Shown in pieces: positions 43,993 through 53,424 of a DNA stretch of 64,000 nucleotides. Within the stretch, counting starts at the first letter, position 1. Every line of letters starts with the position of its first letter. The translations under genes were made by a program, and so were the position numbers. The DNA is taken from positions 2,182,001 through 2,246,000 of the forward strand of contig NZ_CP016808.1 in the NCBI RefSeq assembly GCF_002741035.1. Reading direction: 5' to 3'. This DNA is from Paenibacillus sp. BIHB 4019 (GTDB taxonomy: Bacteria > Bacillota > Bacilli > Paenibacillales > Paenibacillaceae). A model generated the notes under the pieces. That model made no database searches. It was not told the DNA's origin and saw only the letters and a program-made list of their open reading frames with translations.

Positions 43993-45051
43993 TTAAGTGT
44001 GTGATTTTGTATAAAGATGCTTCATTAAATCGCGATTTTTTTGAGTGAACAGGTCGTTGTGCGAGGAGATCATCCCGTTAGCACTAGCATCTGGCGTTAC
44101 AAACTGCTTGGCTTTATTGACGGCATTGGCGGCATCCTGGAATGCTCCCGCAATGAGGTGCAGCTTGCCTTCATGATGCAAAATATCGCCAGCAGCATAG
44201 AGACCCGGCACAGAGGTTTCGCTCAATGGTGTTCCCGCAACCTGATAATTGAGCAGCTCGATATTGATGCTGCTGTTGCCAAGCAATTCCTTGTCGCGCT
44301 CGTAGCCATGGTTGATGATAACCTCATCGATTGCCAGCTTGAATAAGGTTTCCCCTTCATTCTGGTTCAGAAGCACGGTTTCGATCCGGCTATGGTCCTC
44401 CGTTGCGATCAGCTTATCGATGGTGCTGTTAAGCAAGCATTCCACGCCATTTTTTTGCAGACGGGTCACATCCGCTTCATGGCCCTTTAAAGCATCTTTC
44501 CGGTAGGTCAAATAAACCTTCTTGGCAATATGCGCGAGCTCATTGGCCCAGTCCACCGCAGAATGGCCGCCGCCTGAGATCAATACGGTTTTATCCTTAA
44601 AGCGGGCCAATGATTTGACGGTGTAGTGCAGGTTGGTGACCTCGAAGCGTTCTGCCCCTTCAATCTCCAGCTTAATGGGCTTCAAAATGCCCCCGCCAAC
44701 CGCGAGCAGCACCGCTTTGGACAGATGCGTCTGACGGCTAGCTGTATGAAGAACAAAGTGCCCTGCTTCGTTTTGGTCAATCGAGGTGACCTTCTCGCCA
44801 AGCACGACCTCTGGATGGAAGGTCATCCCTTGTGTGACCATCTGGTCAATCAGCTGTGCTCCCAGTAGAGGAGTCACACCTCCTACGTCCCAGATCATTT
44901 TTTCGGGATATACATGAACTTTGCCGCCAAGCTGGGGCTGAAATTCAATAATCTTGGTTTTCATTTCCCGCAGCCCGCTGTAAAAGGCTCCGAACAATCC
45001 GGCGGGACCGCCTCCAATAATCGTTAAGTCATATAATTCTTGTTCATTCAT
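43993..45051 (-). CDS. Ferredoxin/flavodoxin-NADP reductase-like (YumC type)
   Basis: A 352-residue thioredoxin-reductase-like flavoprotein without the redox CxxC. The FAD site is GGGPAGLFGA, the NADPH site is SGGGHSAVDWA, and GLYAAGDI lies near the C-terminus. YumC-type enzymes reduce ferredoxin or flavodoxin. Next to a siderophore-binding gene and behind a Fur box it probably supplies electrons to release iron from the imported siderophore. GAGGTG lies 11 bases before the ATG. Confidence 0.88.
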   Translation of the reverse strand: MNEQELYDLTIIGGGPAGLFGAFYSGLREMKTKIIEFQPQLGGKVHVYPEKMIWDVGGVTPLLGAQLIDQMVTQGMTFHPEVVLGEKVTSIDQNEAGHFVLHTASRQTHLSKAVLLAVGGGILKPIKLEIEGAERFEVTNLHYTVKSLARFKDKTVLISGGGHSAVDWANELAHIAKKVYLTYRKDALKGHEADVTRLQKNGVECLLNSTIDKLIATEDHSRIETVLLNQNEGETLFKLAIDEVIINHGYERDKELLGNSSINIELLNYQVAGTPLSETSVPGLYAAGDILHHEGKLHLIAGAFQDAANAVNKAKQFVTPDASANGMISSHNDLFTQKNRDLMKHLYTKSHT

Positions 45052-45146
45052 AACGCATATTCACCTCGTTTTTGTTGTTGATCCTTCATTTTGGGAAAAA
45101 GCTTGCTCTATTCCTAAATGATCGCCTAAGACCTGTGCTAACTATC

Positions 45147-45166
45147 AATAATGATTATTATTATCA
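45147..45166. promoter_or_regulatory. Fur box upstream of reductase / siderophore-binding operon
   Basis: AATAATGATTATTATTATCA matches the 19-base Fur consensus at 17 positions, and the inner TGATTATTATTATCA fits the 7-1-7 form at 14 of 15. It lies about 100 bases before the reductase start on the minus strand. Confidence 0.72.
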
Positions 45167-45285
45167 ATATGTAGTATATCAAGAACCAGAACGATTGCGA
45201 ATGCACAAATCACTAATGGGATATGCATCATTATTAAAGGGGGAAAAAGAGGGAGCGGGAGCATGGGGGCTTTGTTTCCTCCCAC

Positions 45286-46125
45286 TTATAAGTTTTCATG
45301 CTCCTGTTTTTGAGAATAAGCGGAAGGGGACAAACCAAACTTCTTTTTAAAAATTCGGCTAAAATATAGGGGATTGGAATAGCCGACACTTCCGGCTATG
45401 TCGCCGATGGGGAATTCTCCTATCTTCAATAGCTCGCTTGCTCTTTCCATTCGATAATGAATGACATAGTCGATGGGGCGGAATCCGGTATACTTATGAA
45501 AAAAATAAGAAAAACGTTTCGGACTCATCGCGTGCAGCTCGGAAAGCTCGTCCAGAGTCAGCGGATCCATATAGTGGCCGTTGATATAGGAGACGGCTTC
45601 TTCAATCGCTTTTTTGTCAGGAGGATAGTCGCTTCCACCGCTCTCTCTGTGCTTGCAGCCTACGAATACCTGATGCATAATGCCGAGAAACAATTCCTTG
45701 ACCCGAAGCTTTCCAATTCCGCCTGTGGAATGCATATGATGGAGCAGCATGGCCAAATGTTCATGTATGCGCGAGTGAACGCCCGGCTCCAGCCTGAAAT
45801 GGGTGTCGAATGTAGAAGGGCTGTCCGTGTCGTAGAGGTTATTAAACCGGTATAAAACGGTATAATATTCATACTCCGACTGGCTTGTCACATGCGCGTG
45901 AAGCAGCTTGTTCGGAGGCGAATGAAAAATCGAGCCGGCTTGCAAATCGTAGGTAGCGTTATCTACCCTTATGCGCGCTTCTCCGCGAACAGGAAACAAC
46001 AGCCCATGCTTCATTGTTTTATAACCGCGCAGGACGTTGCCGGGCTGGATGACGAATCGGTGGACTTCAGCTATATCATAGGAACCGCCCGCAAACATTT
46101 CAGCTAATTCATCAACATCAATCAT
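45286..46125 (-). CDS. AraC-family regulator beside iron-uptake genes
   Basis: A 279-residue regulator with an AraC_binding cupin (LLFPVRGEARIRVDNATY) and a C-terminal HTH pair (VGYSNPLYFSRIFKKKFG). It lies upstream of, and in the same direction as, the reductase and siderophore-binding genes. It resembles Btr-type activators that sense siderophores and is related to the regulator at 34320. GTGAGGG precedes the ATG. Confidence 0.87.
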   Translation of the reverse strand: MIDVDELAEMFAGGSYDIAEVHRFVIQPGNVLRGYKTMKHGLLFPVRGEARIRVDNATYDLQAGSIFHSPPNKLLHAHVTSQSEYEYYTVLYRFNNLYDTDSPSTFDTHFRLEPGVHSRIHEHLAMLLHHMHSTGGIGKLRVKELFLGIMHQVFVGCKHRESGGSDYPPDKKAIEEAVSYINGHYMDPLTLDELSELHAMSPKRFSYFFHKYTGFRPIDYVIHYRMERASELLKIGEFPIGDIAGSVGYSNPLYFSRIFKKKFGLSPSAYSQKQEHENL

Positions 46126-46333
46126 GTTCCCTCACTTCTTCCGTTAGTATCTATTTATATAAATTATACGTTAGAACTCGGCAAAACTGTAGCGGGATGG
46201 AGGCAAGTGGGTTCATTCCCGCGACTGTCGTAAGGGGAAAGATGAAGCTGGCTTTTGCTAGAAGGTATATCGCTCTTTGCGTTTTGCGCAGGGAGCAGAC
46301 CTATGAAACGAAGAGCAAATGTCCTAGTACCGT

Positions 46334-47263
46334 TCAACGCTGGCTCATTAACTTTTTAGCTTCAAAATATAGGACTTGAATAAATTTCTTGGTATTTTGC
46401 CTAATCAAGCTGGCGGCATCAGCTTCTTCATTCTCCAAATCCTTCATCCGTTTGCGGATGTCGCTTAGATCAAAAAACTTATTCGCGTATTGCTCGAATT
46501 TCGGATTGGAGTAATCAAGCAACCCCAGGGAGGCCAAGTGGGTTAGCGCTTGGTTCACCGTCCGCCGTACACGCTGTTCGGCGGCTTTTCCCTCCTTTTT
46601 CAAGTCGGTCTCGGAAGCGGCGGGCCCGAGTTTTTTCAAGGCGAGCTGCTTGTAAGTGTCTTGTAGCGGAGGGAAGCCCTGCTCCAATGGATGCTCGTTA
46701 TCGTAACGGAACAAATAATCGAGCATCTCCAGCAAGTCTTTGCAGCCAGCCTCGCCGATTAACCCTAGGTCCGATAGCACGTAGTTTCCGCAAGTGATAA
46801 TGCTTTTATCAGGAGAGGCTGCCTCTTTCTCCGTTATTGCGCCGCCTAAGCCTAGAGAACTGAGCGACTTTTGAATATCTCGAAGCGATTGATGCAAACG
46901 CAGCAGCTCGGAAACTTTGCGTATGACCGAAATAAATTCCAAGCGATTTATCGGCTTGGTGATATAATGTTCAATTCCGAAGGAATAGGCTTTGCCGATC
47001 ATGTCCTTCGACTCCACTTGAGACAGCATGACGATTTTCCCTTTGAAGCTGCTCGATATTTCACGAACCGTTTCTATGCCGTCACGAATGGGCATCAGCA
47101 AATCAATCAGAACGATATCCGCCTGCTTGAGGTCGAGCAGCGTATTATCGACATGCGCCCCGTCTTCGGCTTCCCCTACAACACTTCCTAAATCCTCATC
47201 CTCAATCATTTGCTCCAGCATGGAGCGTACGGCCGGATCGTCATCGATTATAAAGAAACGCAT
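46334..47263 (-). CDS. glnL: GlnL (YcbB)-like response regulator
   Basis: A 309-residue regulator with a receiver domain (phospho-Asp in IVLIDLLMP, about 54) and a C-terminal YcbB domain (RRTVNQALTHLASLGLLDYSNPKFEQYANKFFDL) unique to this family. In Bacillus subtilis, GlnK-GlnL activates glutaminase and glutamine transport genes. Here the divergent neighbours are a dicarboxylate symporter, aspartase and malic enzyme, so an aspartate, glutamate or C4-acid signal is more likely. GGAGGAG precedes the ATG. The gap to the kinase gene is 4 bases. Confidence 0.88.
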   Translation of the reverse strand: MRFFIIDDDPAVRSMLEQMIEDEDLGSVVGEAEDGAHVDNTLLDLKQADIVLIDLLMPIRDGIETVREISSSFKGKIVMLSQVESKDMIGKAYSFGIEHYITKPINRLEFISVIRKVSELLRLHQSLRDIQKSLSSLGLGGAITEKEAASPDKSIITCGNYVLSDLGLIGEAGCKDLLEMLDYLFRYDNEHPLEQGFPPLQDTYKQLALKKLGPAASETDLKKEGKAAEQRVRRTVNQALTHLASLGLLDYSNPKFEQYANKFFDLSDIRKRMKDLENEEADAASLIRQNTKKFIQVLYFEAKKLMSQR

Positions 47264-47267
47264 GATG

Positions 47268-48539
47268 CTACTCCTCCTTTCCTATTTGGCCCACAGGCAG
47301 TGTGATCGTGAAAATAGTGCCTTGCTCATCGCTCCCAGCTTGAACTTGGACAGTTCCAAGCAGACGCTCCGTCTCTTGCTTGACATAAGCCAGGCCGATT
47401 CCCGTAGAGGGGTTGCCGGATTTATCGTATTTCGTCGTATATCCGGGTATGAAGATTTTCTCCCGATATTTGGGTGCAATACCCGGACCATTATCGGCTA
47501 CGAGGAAAACGACAGCTTCCTGCTCCCGTTTAACCTCCATTCGGATAGCCCCGGCTTCATTTAATGCCTCGACGGCATTCACGACCAAGTTATTGAGCAA
47601 GGACAATGAAACGTATACGTGGCACAAAGGAAAGACGCCTTCCATATGCAGCGAAAAATCGATCTGCTTGCCGAGCGAGCGGGCATATTTCTGATTCGAA
47701 CGTAGAACAATATCAACTAATGCTTCCAATGGCATATAGTCGCTTTCGTGCGATATTAAGCCGGACAGCCCGGCATAAATGCGTTGATTGTCCTTTTTGA
47801 TATCGTGAACCTGTCCAGCAATTTGTAGAGCCTTTTGAGCTAGCTCGTCAAGCGGCTCTGGTTGTTCAGCTTTTAAAGATTGATATAACCCGTAGCTGTC
47901 CCGGGCGATATTCTCCGCATTGTGCAGCGTTTTCTTCAATTGAATGGATTCCTCGTACAGCTCCGAGATAAGGAGAAGCATCTTCTCGTTTTCCTTGCGC
48001 GTCAGCTCCTCGGTCGCCCTCGACTGGCGTAATATGACGAGATTAAACAAGGAAAGCACAAAGAAGCTTCTGAAAATCCCGATGATCAAAATTTGATTCC
48101 AAGTAGAGAAGCTTACGACCTGCTCTGTAACCGAATAACGCATCAGCAGCTCTGCGAGCGACGCAGCAATTTCAATTGTCACGCCTAATAAGCCTAGAAC
48201 AATGGGGCGGTTATGATAACGATTCAGTCGTACAGCTCTAAATGCCACCGCATAGGTCAAATAATAGAAGAATACAGGATAGTGGTGCAGAAAAGCAGCG
48301 TCCCAGCTTCTGGCCGGCTCGATGGCCACCTCAAGCCCCGTGCGAAAAAAGGTAACCGCAGCGCCGACAAGCAGGCCGGAGACAAAAGGGGAGGGAAACC
48401 TCAGCCAGAGTAAAAATAGAAAGAAGGTGGGCGTTCCCAGACTGACCCGAAAATCATTATGAAACGGATAAAAATTCAATTCCCCCGCAAGCGGCACCGA
48501 AACAACCATCAGCAGAAACAAAAGCCATTTGTCTCTCAA
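47268..48539 (-). CDS. glnK: GlnK (YcbA)-like sensor histidine kinase
   Basis: About 423 residues from TTG 48539, which has GGGAGG 5 bases upstream. The frame opens at 48581. About six N-terminal membrane spans act as the sensor, followed by a coiled linker and an HATPase_c domain (LNNLVVNAVEAL, VADNGPGI, STGIGLAYV). A standard HisKA H-box is not obvious, as usual for this DcuS/CitA-like group. It partners with the response regulator just downstream. Confidence 0.85.
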   Translation of the reverse strand: MRDKWLLFLLMVVSVPLAGELNFYPFHNDFRVSLGTPTFFLFLLWLRFPSPFVSGLLVGAAVTFFRTGLEVAIEPARSWDAAFLHHYPVFFYYLTYAVAFRAVRLNRYHNRPIVLGLLGVTIEIAASLAELLMRYSVTEQVVSFSTWNQILIIGIFRSFFVLSLFNLVILRQSRATEELTRKENEKMLLLISELYEESIQLKKTLHNAENIARDSYGLYQSLKAEQPEPLDELAQKALQIAGQVHDIKKDNQRIYAGLSGLISHESDYMPLEALVDIVLRSNQKYARSLGKQIDFSLHMEGVFPLCHVYVSLSLLNNLVVNAVEALNEAGAIRMEVKREQEAVVFLVADNGPGIAPKYREKIFIPGYTTKYDKSGNPSTGIGLAYVKQETERLLGTVQVQAGSDEQGTIFTITLPVGQIGKEE

Positions 48540-48776
48540 TGCTACCTCCCAGCCTCCTTTCTTGCACGACGTAACAGTCATTCGACATCTTTTTCCATAT
48601 TCCTCCGTAAAAAGCTTTCTTTCTTCCTCCTCATTATGCCGAAATTAATAAATTCTTATAACGAATATGTAGATTCAAATAGATTTGTGTAGCTTGCCTG
48701 TACAATGAAACCATTCGAAGGAATAGCGAAATTATACAATATGAAAGCGCTTAATAACCTACAGAAAAGGGGAAGC

Positions 48777-50045
48777 ATGATGAAAAAATTTGGTTTGGCT
48801 TTTCAAATTTTAGTCGGCCTCGTATTAGGGGTAGCTGTAGGGGCTATCTTTTATGGCAACCCAACCATCGAAAGCTACTTGAAGCCGGCGGGGGACATTT
48901 TCATACGATTGATCAAGATGATAGTCGTTCCCATTGTCGTCTCCTCGCTAGTTGTCGGAATAGCTGGTGTTGGAGATATTAAAAAACTCGGCAAGCTGGG
49001 CGGGAAGACGATTCTTTATTTTGAAATCGTGACGACAGCAGCCATTGTTTTCGGCCTGCTTATCGCGGATATTTTTCAGCCCGGGGCTGGCGTTAATATG
49101 ACGGGGTTAGCCAAGTCGGACATCTCGAGTTATGTCGAAGCAACGGAAAAAGTGACCAATAATAGCTTTATGGATACCTTTGTAAATATTGTTCCAAAAA
49201 ACATTTTCGAATCATTAGTAGCCGGCGATATGCTCGCCATCATCTTTTTCTCGGTATTTCTGGGTCTGGGCATTGCCGCTATCGGCGAGAAAGGGAAGCC
49301 GGTTCTTTCTTTCTTCCAAGGTCTTGCCGAATCGATGTTTTGGGTAACGAATCAAATTATGAAATTTGCTCCGATCGGCGTTTTTGGATTAATCGGCATG
49401 ACCGTATCTAAATTCGGCATTGCCTCGCTGCTTCCTTTGGGGAAGCTAGTATTGGCCGTGTATGTGGGCATGATTCTGTTTGTAGTGCTTATTCTTGGCC
49501 TGATTACGAAGCTATGCGGAACTAGTCTCATATCGATCATTCGCATATTGAAAGATGAACTCATACTCGCGTATTCGACAGCAAGCTCCGAAACAGCGCT
49601 TCCCAAGATGATGGAGAAAATGGAGAAGTTCGGAGTTCCGAAATCCATTACCTCTTTCGTCATCCCGGTCGGATATTCATTCAATTTGGATGGGTCGACC
49701 TTGTATCAAGCGATAACGGCATTGTTTATCGCGCAAATGTACGGCATTCACATGCCGATCAGCTCTCAAATTATGCTGGTGCTTGTCCTGATGCTGACCT
49801 CAAAAGGAATTGCCGGGGTGCCGGGCGCTTCGTACGTCGTTCTGCTGGCCACTCTGGGGTCAGTCGGCATTCCGCTCGAAGGGCTTGCCTTTATCGCGGG
49901 GATTGACCGCATTTTGGATATGGCCCGTTCAGTAGTCAATGTCCTTGGAAATTCCATCGCTACGGTTGTAATGGCGAAATGGGAGAAACAATATGATCAG
50001 AATAAGGGACAACAATATTTGGAGACGCTCAAAAAAAGTTCGTAA
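48777..50045 (+). CDS. Glutamate/aspartate or C4-dicarboxylate:cation symporter (DAACS)
   Basis: A 422-residue GltP/GltT/DctA-family transporter. Diagnostic motifs are the serine-rich YSTASSETALPKM, PVGYSFNLDGSTLY and TSKGIAGVPG. It imports acidic amino acids or C4-dicarboxylates with Na+ or H+. ATG 48777 is chosen because AAAGGGGAAGC precedes it; the frame opens at 48705. With aspartase and malic enzyme just downstream, aspartate or fumarate/malate is the likely cargo. The divergent GlnK-GlnL system probably controls the cluster. Confidence 0.9.
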   Translation: MMKKFGLAFQILVGLVLGVAVGAIFYGNPTIESYLKPAGDIFIRLIKMIVVPIVVSSLVVGIAGVGDIKKLGKLGGKTILYFEIVTTAAIVFGLLIADIFQPGAGVNMTGLAKSDISSYVEATEKVTNNSFMDTFVNIVPKNIFESLVAGDMLAIIFFSVFLGLGIAAIGEKGKPVLSFFQGLAESMFWVTNQIMKFAPIGVFGLIGMTVSKFGIASLLPLGKLVLAVYVGMILFVVLILGLITKLCGTSLISIIRILKDELILAYSTASSETALPKMMEKMEKFGVPKSITSFVIPVGYSFNLDGSTLYQAITALFIAQMYGIHMPISSQIMLVLVLMLTSKGIAGVPGASYVVLLATLGSVGIPLEGLAFIAGIDRILDMARSVVNVLGNSIATVVMAKWEKQYDQNKGQQYLETLKKSS

Positions 50046-50070
50046 GACCATAACAAGGGGGAATTGTCCA

Positions 50071-51492
50071 ATGTCAGCTCAATTTAGAATCGAAAAAGAT
50101 TTCCTTGGCTCTAAAGAAGTGCCGGAAGACGCCTATTATGGCATTCAAACGATGCGAGCAGTAGAAAACTTTCCAATTACCGGTTACCGCATTCATGAAG
50201 AGTTGATTCGTGCGATGGCTATCGTTAAACATGCGGCAGTTGAAGCGAACATGGAGATTAGACAGCTGAACCCGGAAACCGGAAAAGCCATTATGCAAGC
50301 GGCACAGGAAATTATAGATGGGAAATGGCATGAGCAATTTATCGTTGACCCGATACAGGGCGGAGCAGGCACATCCATTAATATGAATGCCAATGAGGTC
50401 ATTGCCAACAGGGCGATCGAAATTCTTGGAGGAACGAAAGGCGATTATTTTAATGTTAGTCCCAACACGCATGTGAATATGTCCCAGTCGACCAACGACG
50501 CTTTTCCGACAGCGATTCATATCGCCGTGCTCGTTTTAATTGATAAGCTGCTGGCGACGATGGAGGAAATGCTGGCGGCGTTTCGGAAAAAGGCTGTGCA
50601 GTTCGACGGCATTATTAAAATGGGGCGGACGCATCTTCAAGATGGCGTACCGATCCGTCTCGGGCAGGAGTTTGAGGCCTACAGCCGGGTTCTGGAGCGT
50701 GATATTAAGAGAATCAAGCAAACCCGCGGCCACTTGTACGAGGTCAATATGGGGGCAACGGCTGTCGGAACGAGCCTCAATGCCGATCCCCGCTATATTA
50801 AGCGGGTTGTTGAATCGCTTGCCGAGCTTAGCGGCTTGCCGCTTATCAATGCAGAACACTTGGTCGACGCTACGCAAAATACGGATGCTTATACGGAAGT
50901 GTCTGCGGCGCTCAAAGTATGCATGATCAACATGTCCAAGATCGCCAATGACTTGCGCCTGATGGCTTCCGGGCCGCGTGCCGGATTCGGGGAATTGAAT
51001 TTGCCTGCCCGCCAGCCGGGCTCGTCCATCATGCCGGGCAAGGTCAATCCAGTTATGGCGGAGGTCGTCAATCAGGTGGCGTTCCAGGTCATAGGCAATG
51101 ACCATACGATTTGTCTGGCTTCTGAAGCCGGGCAGCTTGAGCTTAACGTCATGGAGCCAGTACTCGTATTTAATTTGCTTCAATCCCTCAGCATGATGAA
51201 TCAAGTATTTAAAGTTTTTCGCGCTCATTGCTTGGAAGAAATCGAAGCGAATGTCGAGCGCTGCAAAGAGTATGTGGAGAAAAGCGTCGGGGTTATCACT
51301 GCGCTCAACCCGCATCTTGGCTATGAGGTCGTAGCCCGAATTGCGCGCGAAGCGATTTTGACAGGCCGTTCGGTTCGGGAGCTATGCCTGCTTTACAACG
51401 TGCTGACGGAAGAGGAGCTCCAAATCATTCTTGATCCGTATGAGATGACGAACCCGGGCATTGCGGGAGTGGAGCTTTTGGACCAAAGATAA
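50071..51492 (+). CDS. aspA: Aspartate ammonia-lyase
   Basis: A 473-residue member of the fumarase/aspartase superfamily. The signature GSSIMPGKVNPVMAEVVNQV and the following FQVIGNDHTICLA fit aspartase better than fumarase, which reads GKVNPTQ. It converts L-aspartate to fumarate and ammonia in the cytosol. ATG 50071 follows AAGGGGG; the frame opens at 49993, inside the symporter gene. It is the second gene of an apparent three-gene operon. Confidence 0.92.
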   Translation: MSAQFRIEKDFLGSKEVPEDAYYGIQTMRAVENFPITGYRIHEELIRAMAIVKHAAVEANMEIRQLNPETGKAIMQAAQEIIDGKWHEQFIVDPIQGGAGTSINMNANEVIANRAIEILGGTKGDYFNVSPNTHVNMSQSTNDAFPTAIHIAVLVLIDKLLATMEEMLAAFRKKAVQFDGIIKMGRTHLQDGVPIRLGQEFEAYSRVLERDIKRIKQTRGHLYEVNMGATAVGTSLNADPRYIKRVVESLAELSGLPLINAEHLVDATQNTDAYTEVSAALKVCMINMSKIANDLRLMASGPRAGFGELNLPARQPGSSIMPGKVNPVMAEVVNQVAFQVIGNDHTICLASEAGQLELNVMEPVLVFNLLQSLSMMNQVFKVFRAHCLEEIEANVERCKEYVEKSVGVITALNPHLGYEVVARIAREAILTGRSVRELCLLYNVLTEEELQIILDPYEMTNPGIAGVELLDQR

Positions 51493-51537
51493 AAAGCAAT
51501 TTCTATAAATAGAGTGACCCAAAAAGGAGAGAGCGAG

Positions 51538-52965
51538 ATGTCCGTAACAAGTGGTGCCAGTACCTATATGATATTTCGGCTGCAAATAGATAAACAACTA
51601 ACTTCTCTCGGCGATATTGCTGCTGCAATTGAAAGGACAAGCGGGGATATCGTGGGGATTGACGTTATCTCGTCGAGCCGTACGAGCACCGTCCGCGATA
51701 TTACCGTTAACGTATCCGATCAGGCACACAGCAAGCAGATTGTCGAATCGCTTGAGAAGCTGCAAGGCGTTAAAGTCATTCATGTGTCGGACCGGACCTT
51801 CCTTGTGCATTTGGGCGGTAAAATTGAGATCACCTCCAAAATACCGGTGAAAAACCGTGATGATTTATCGCGGGTATATACACCCGGTGTCGCACAAGTT
51901 TGTACAGCGATTGCGGAGAAGCCGAATAAGGCCTACTCGCTGACGATCAAACGAAATACGATTGCCGTTGTTTCTGACGGAACAGCTGTACTCGGACTTG
52001 GCGACATCGGGCCGATGGCGGCCATGCCGGTAATGGAAGGCAAGGCCATGCTGTTCAAAGAATTTGCTGGCGTGGACGCCTTTCCGATATGCCTGGATAC
52101 GAAGGATACCGAAGAAATTATCCGCATCGTAAAGGCTATTGCTCCGGCATTCGGAGGCATCAATTTGGAAGACATTTCGTCACCGCGCTGCTTTGAAATC
52201 GAGGAGCGTTTGAAGCAGGAGCTGGATATCCCTGTGTTTCACGATGACCAACACGGAACGGCTGTGGTCATCCTGGCCGGGCTGCTCAATGCGCTCAAAA
52301 TTACCGGCAAGCAAATGTCGGATATTAAAGTCATTGTGAATGGCATTGGCGCAGCGGGCATTGCTTGCTCGAAGATGCTTCTGGCTGCGGGCGTGCGCAA
52401 TTTAATCGGTGTAGACCGCGAAGGCGCCATTAATCGGAACATCCCGTATGGCAATCCTCATTGGAAGGCGTTTGCCGAGCTAACGAATCCGCATTTGGAA
52501 ACAGGCGGCTTGTCTGAAGTGATCAAGGGAGCGGATGTATTTATCGGCGTATCGGCTCCGAATATTCTCAAGGTCGAAGACGTCCAGTCCATGGCGAAAG
52601 ACCCGATCGTCTTTGCAATGGCGAACCCGGTACCGGAGATCGATCCAGAGCTGGCCGAGCCTTACGTTCGAGTGATGGCGACAGGGCGGTCCGACAAGCC
52701 GAACCAGATCAATAACGTGCTTTGCTTTCCGGGCATTTTCCGCGGCGCCTTGGATTGCCGGGCGAGCGAGATCAATGAAGCGATGAAGCTTGCAGCCGCT
52801 CAGGCGATCGCATCCGTGGTGACGGATGAAGAATTGAGCGAAACGTATATTATTCCGAGCGTGTTCAACCAGAAAGTAGTGGAAAAGGTAAGAGAGGCCG
52901 TTATAGAAGCAGCCTACAATACCGGAGTTGCCCGGAAAAAATGGAGAGATTCCAATAAAGAGTAA
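51538..52965 (+). CDS. NAD-dependent malic enzyme with N-terminal ACT domain
   Basis: A 475-residue enzyme. Residues 1-90 form an ACT-like regulatory domain, followed by malic-enzyme motifs RVYTPGVA, the metal-binding HDDQHGTAVV and the dinucleotide site NGIGAAGIA. It decarboxylates malate to pyruvate. This ACT fusion is the YtsJ/MalS-type arrangement of Bacillales and may bind an amino acid effector. AAAGGAGAGAG precedes ATG 51538. A strong terminator closes the operon. Confidence 0.92.
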   Translation: MSVTSGASTYMIFRLQIDKQLTSLGDIAAAIERTSGDIVGIDVISSSRTSTVRDITVNVSDQAHSKQIVESLEKLQGVKVIHVSDRTFLVHLGGKIEITSKIPVKNRDDLSRVYTPGVAQVCTAIAEKPNKAYSLTIKRNTIAVVSDGTAVLGLGDIGPMAAMPVMEGKAMLFKEFAGVDAFPICLDTKDTEEIIRIVKAIAPAFGGINLEDISSPRCFEIEERLKQELDIPVFHDDQHGTAVVILAGLLNALKITGKQMSDIKVIVNGIGAAGIACSKMLLAAGVRNLIGVDREGAINRNIPYGNPHWKAFAELTNPHLETGGLSEVIKGADVFIGVSAPNILKVEDVQSMAKDPIVFAMANPVPEIDPELAEPYVRVMATGRSDKPNQINNVLCFPGIFRGALDCRASEINEAMKLAAAQAIASVVTDEELSETYIIPSVFNQKVVEKVREAVIEAAYNTGVARKKWRDSNKE

Positions 52966-53005
52966 TTTCGGCTGCTATTCCGGTGCGTTGCGAAGCTTAC
53001 TCATA

Positions 53006-53049
53006 GGAGCAGTTATCACAAAAGCGTTCTTTTGTGATAACTGCTTTTT
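53006..53049 (+). terminator. Strong terminator of the symporter-aspartase-malic enzyme operon
   Basis: GCAGTTATCACAAAAG-CGTT-CTTTTGTGATAACTGC is a perfect 16-bp stem followed by five Ts. Confidence 0.95.
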
Positions 53050-53099
53050 ATCGTATAGCCAGTAAAGCTGGTTGACCCAATTTATGCAGACCCGTTTTC

Positions 53100-53340
53100 A
53101 CAATCTACCTTGGCGGACTGAGCTTCCGCTATTCTAGCTCTTAATCCCATTTCAGGTCGTAAGCGGACAGGAGATTCGCTATTGCCCTCACATTCCGCTC
53201 AAAATGAAGATAGGCAGCACATTAGCGGCTCCTGTGTCCGAAACCTGTACCGAAACTAGTGATTCGGTTGAAATAGCGGATGCTGTGTCCTCCAAGTTAT
53301 GCCATAAGCGGCTATTATGAGCACTATACGCAAATTTATT
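53100..53340. repeat. Degenerate array of AGCGGA...TGTCCGCT-type palindromic units
   Basis: Seven or so loosely repeated units of about 25-35 bases, such as TAAGCGGACAGGAGATTCGCT, ATTAGCGGCTCCTGTGTCCG and ATAGCGGATGCTGTGTCC. Each is a weak inverted repeat around CTG/CAG. No gene is evident in this stretch. Arrays of this look occur between genes in Paenibacillus; that is from memory. Confidence 0.6.
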
Positions 53341-53352
53341 AAAAATACATAT

Positions 53353-53387
53353 AAAAAAGGGCTGCTGGAAAACCTCCAGTAGCCCTC
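53353..53387 (-). terminator. Terminator of aquaporin gene (minus strand)
   Basis: Read on the minus strand, AGGGCTACTGG-AGGTTTT-CCAGCAGCCCT is followed by six Ts. Confidence 0.85.
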
Positions 53388-53424
53388 TCCTCCCGAAATC
53401 CCTCAAAACGAGCTTAAAATCATT

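Noticed and set aside
45457..45855. 132-residue plus-strand ORF within the AraC gene
   Set aside because: Lies wholly inside a well-supported AraC gene on the other strand; product unlike any domain.
46197..46379. 60-residue ORF between the AraC and GlnL-like genes
   Set aside because: No ribosome site; it runs into the end of the response regulator gene, and the product looks random.
50536..51315. 259-residue minus-strand ORF opposite aspartase
   Set aside because: Shadow of a strongly conserved enzyme gene; the product looks random and starts inside the aspartase frame.
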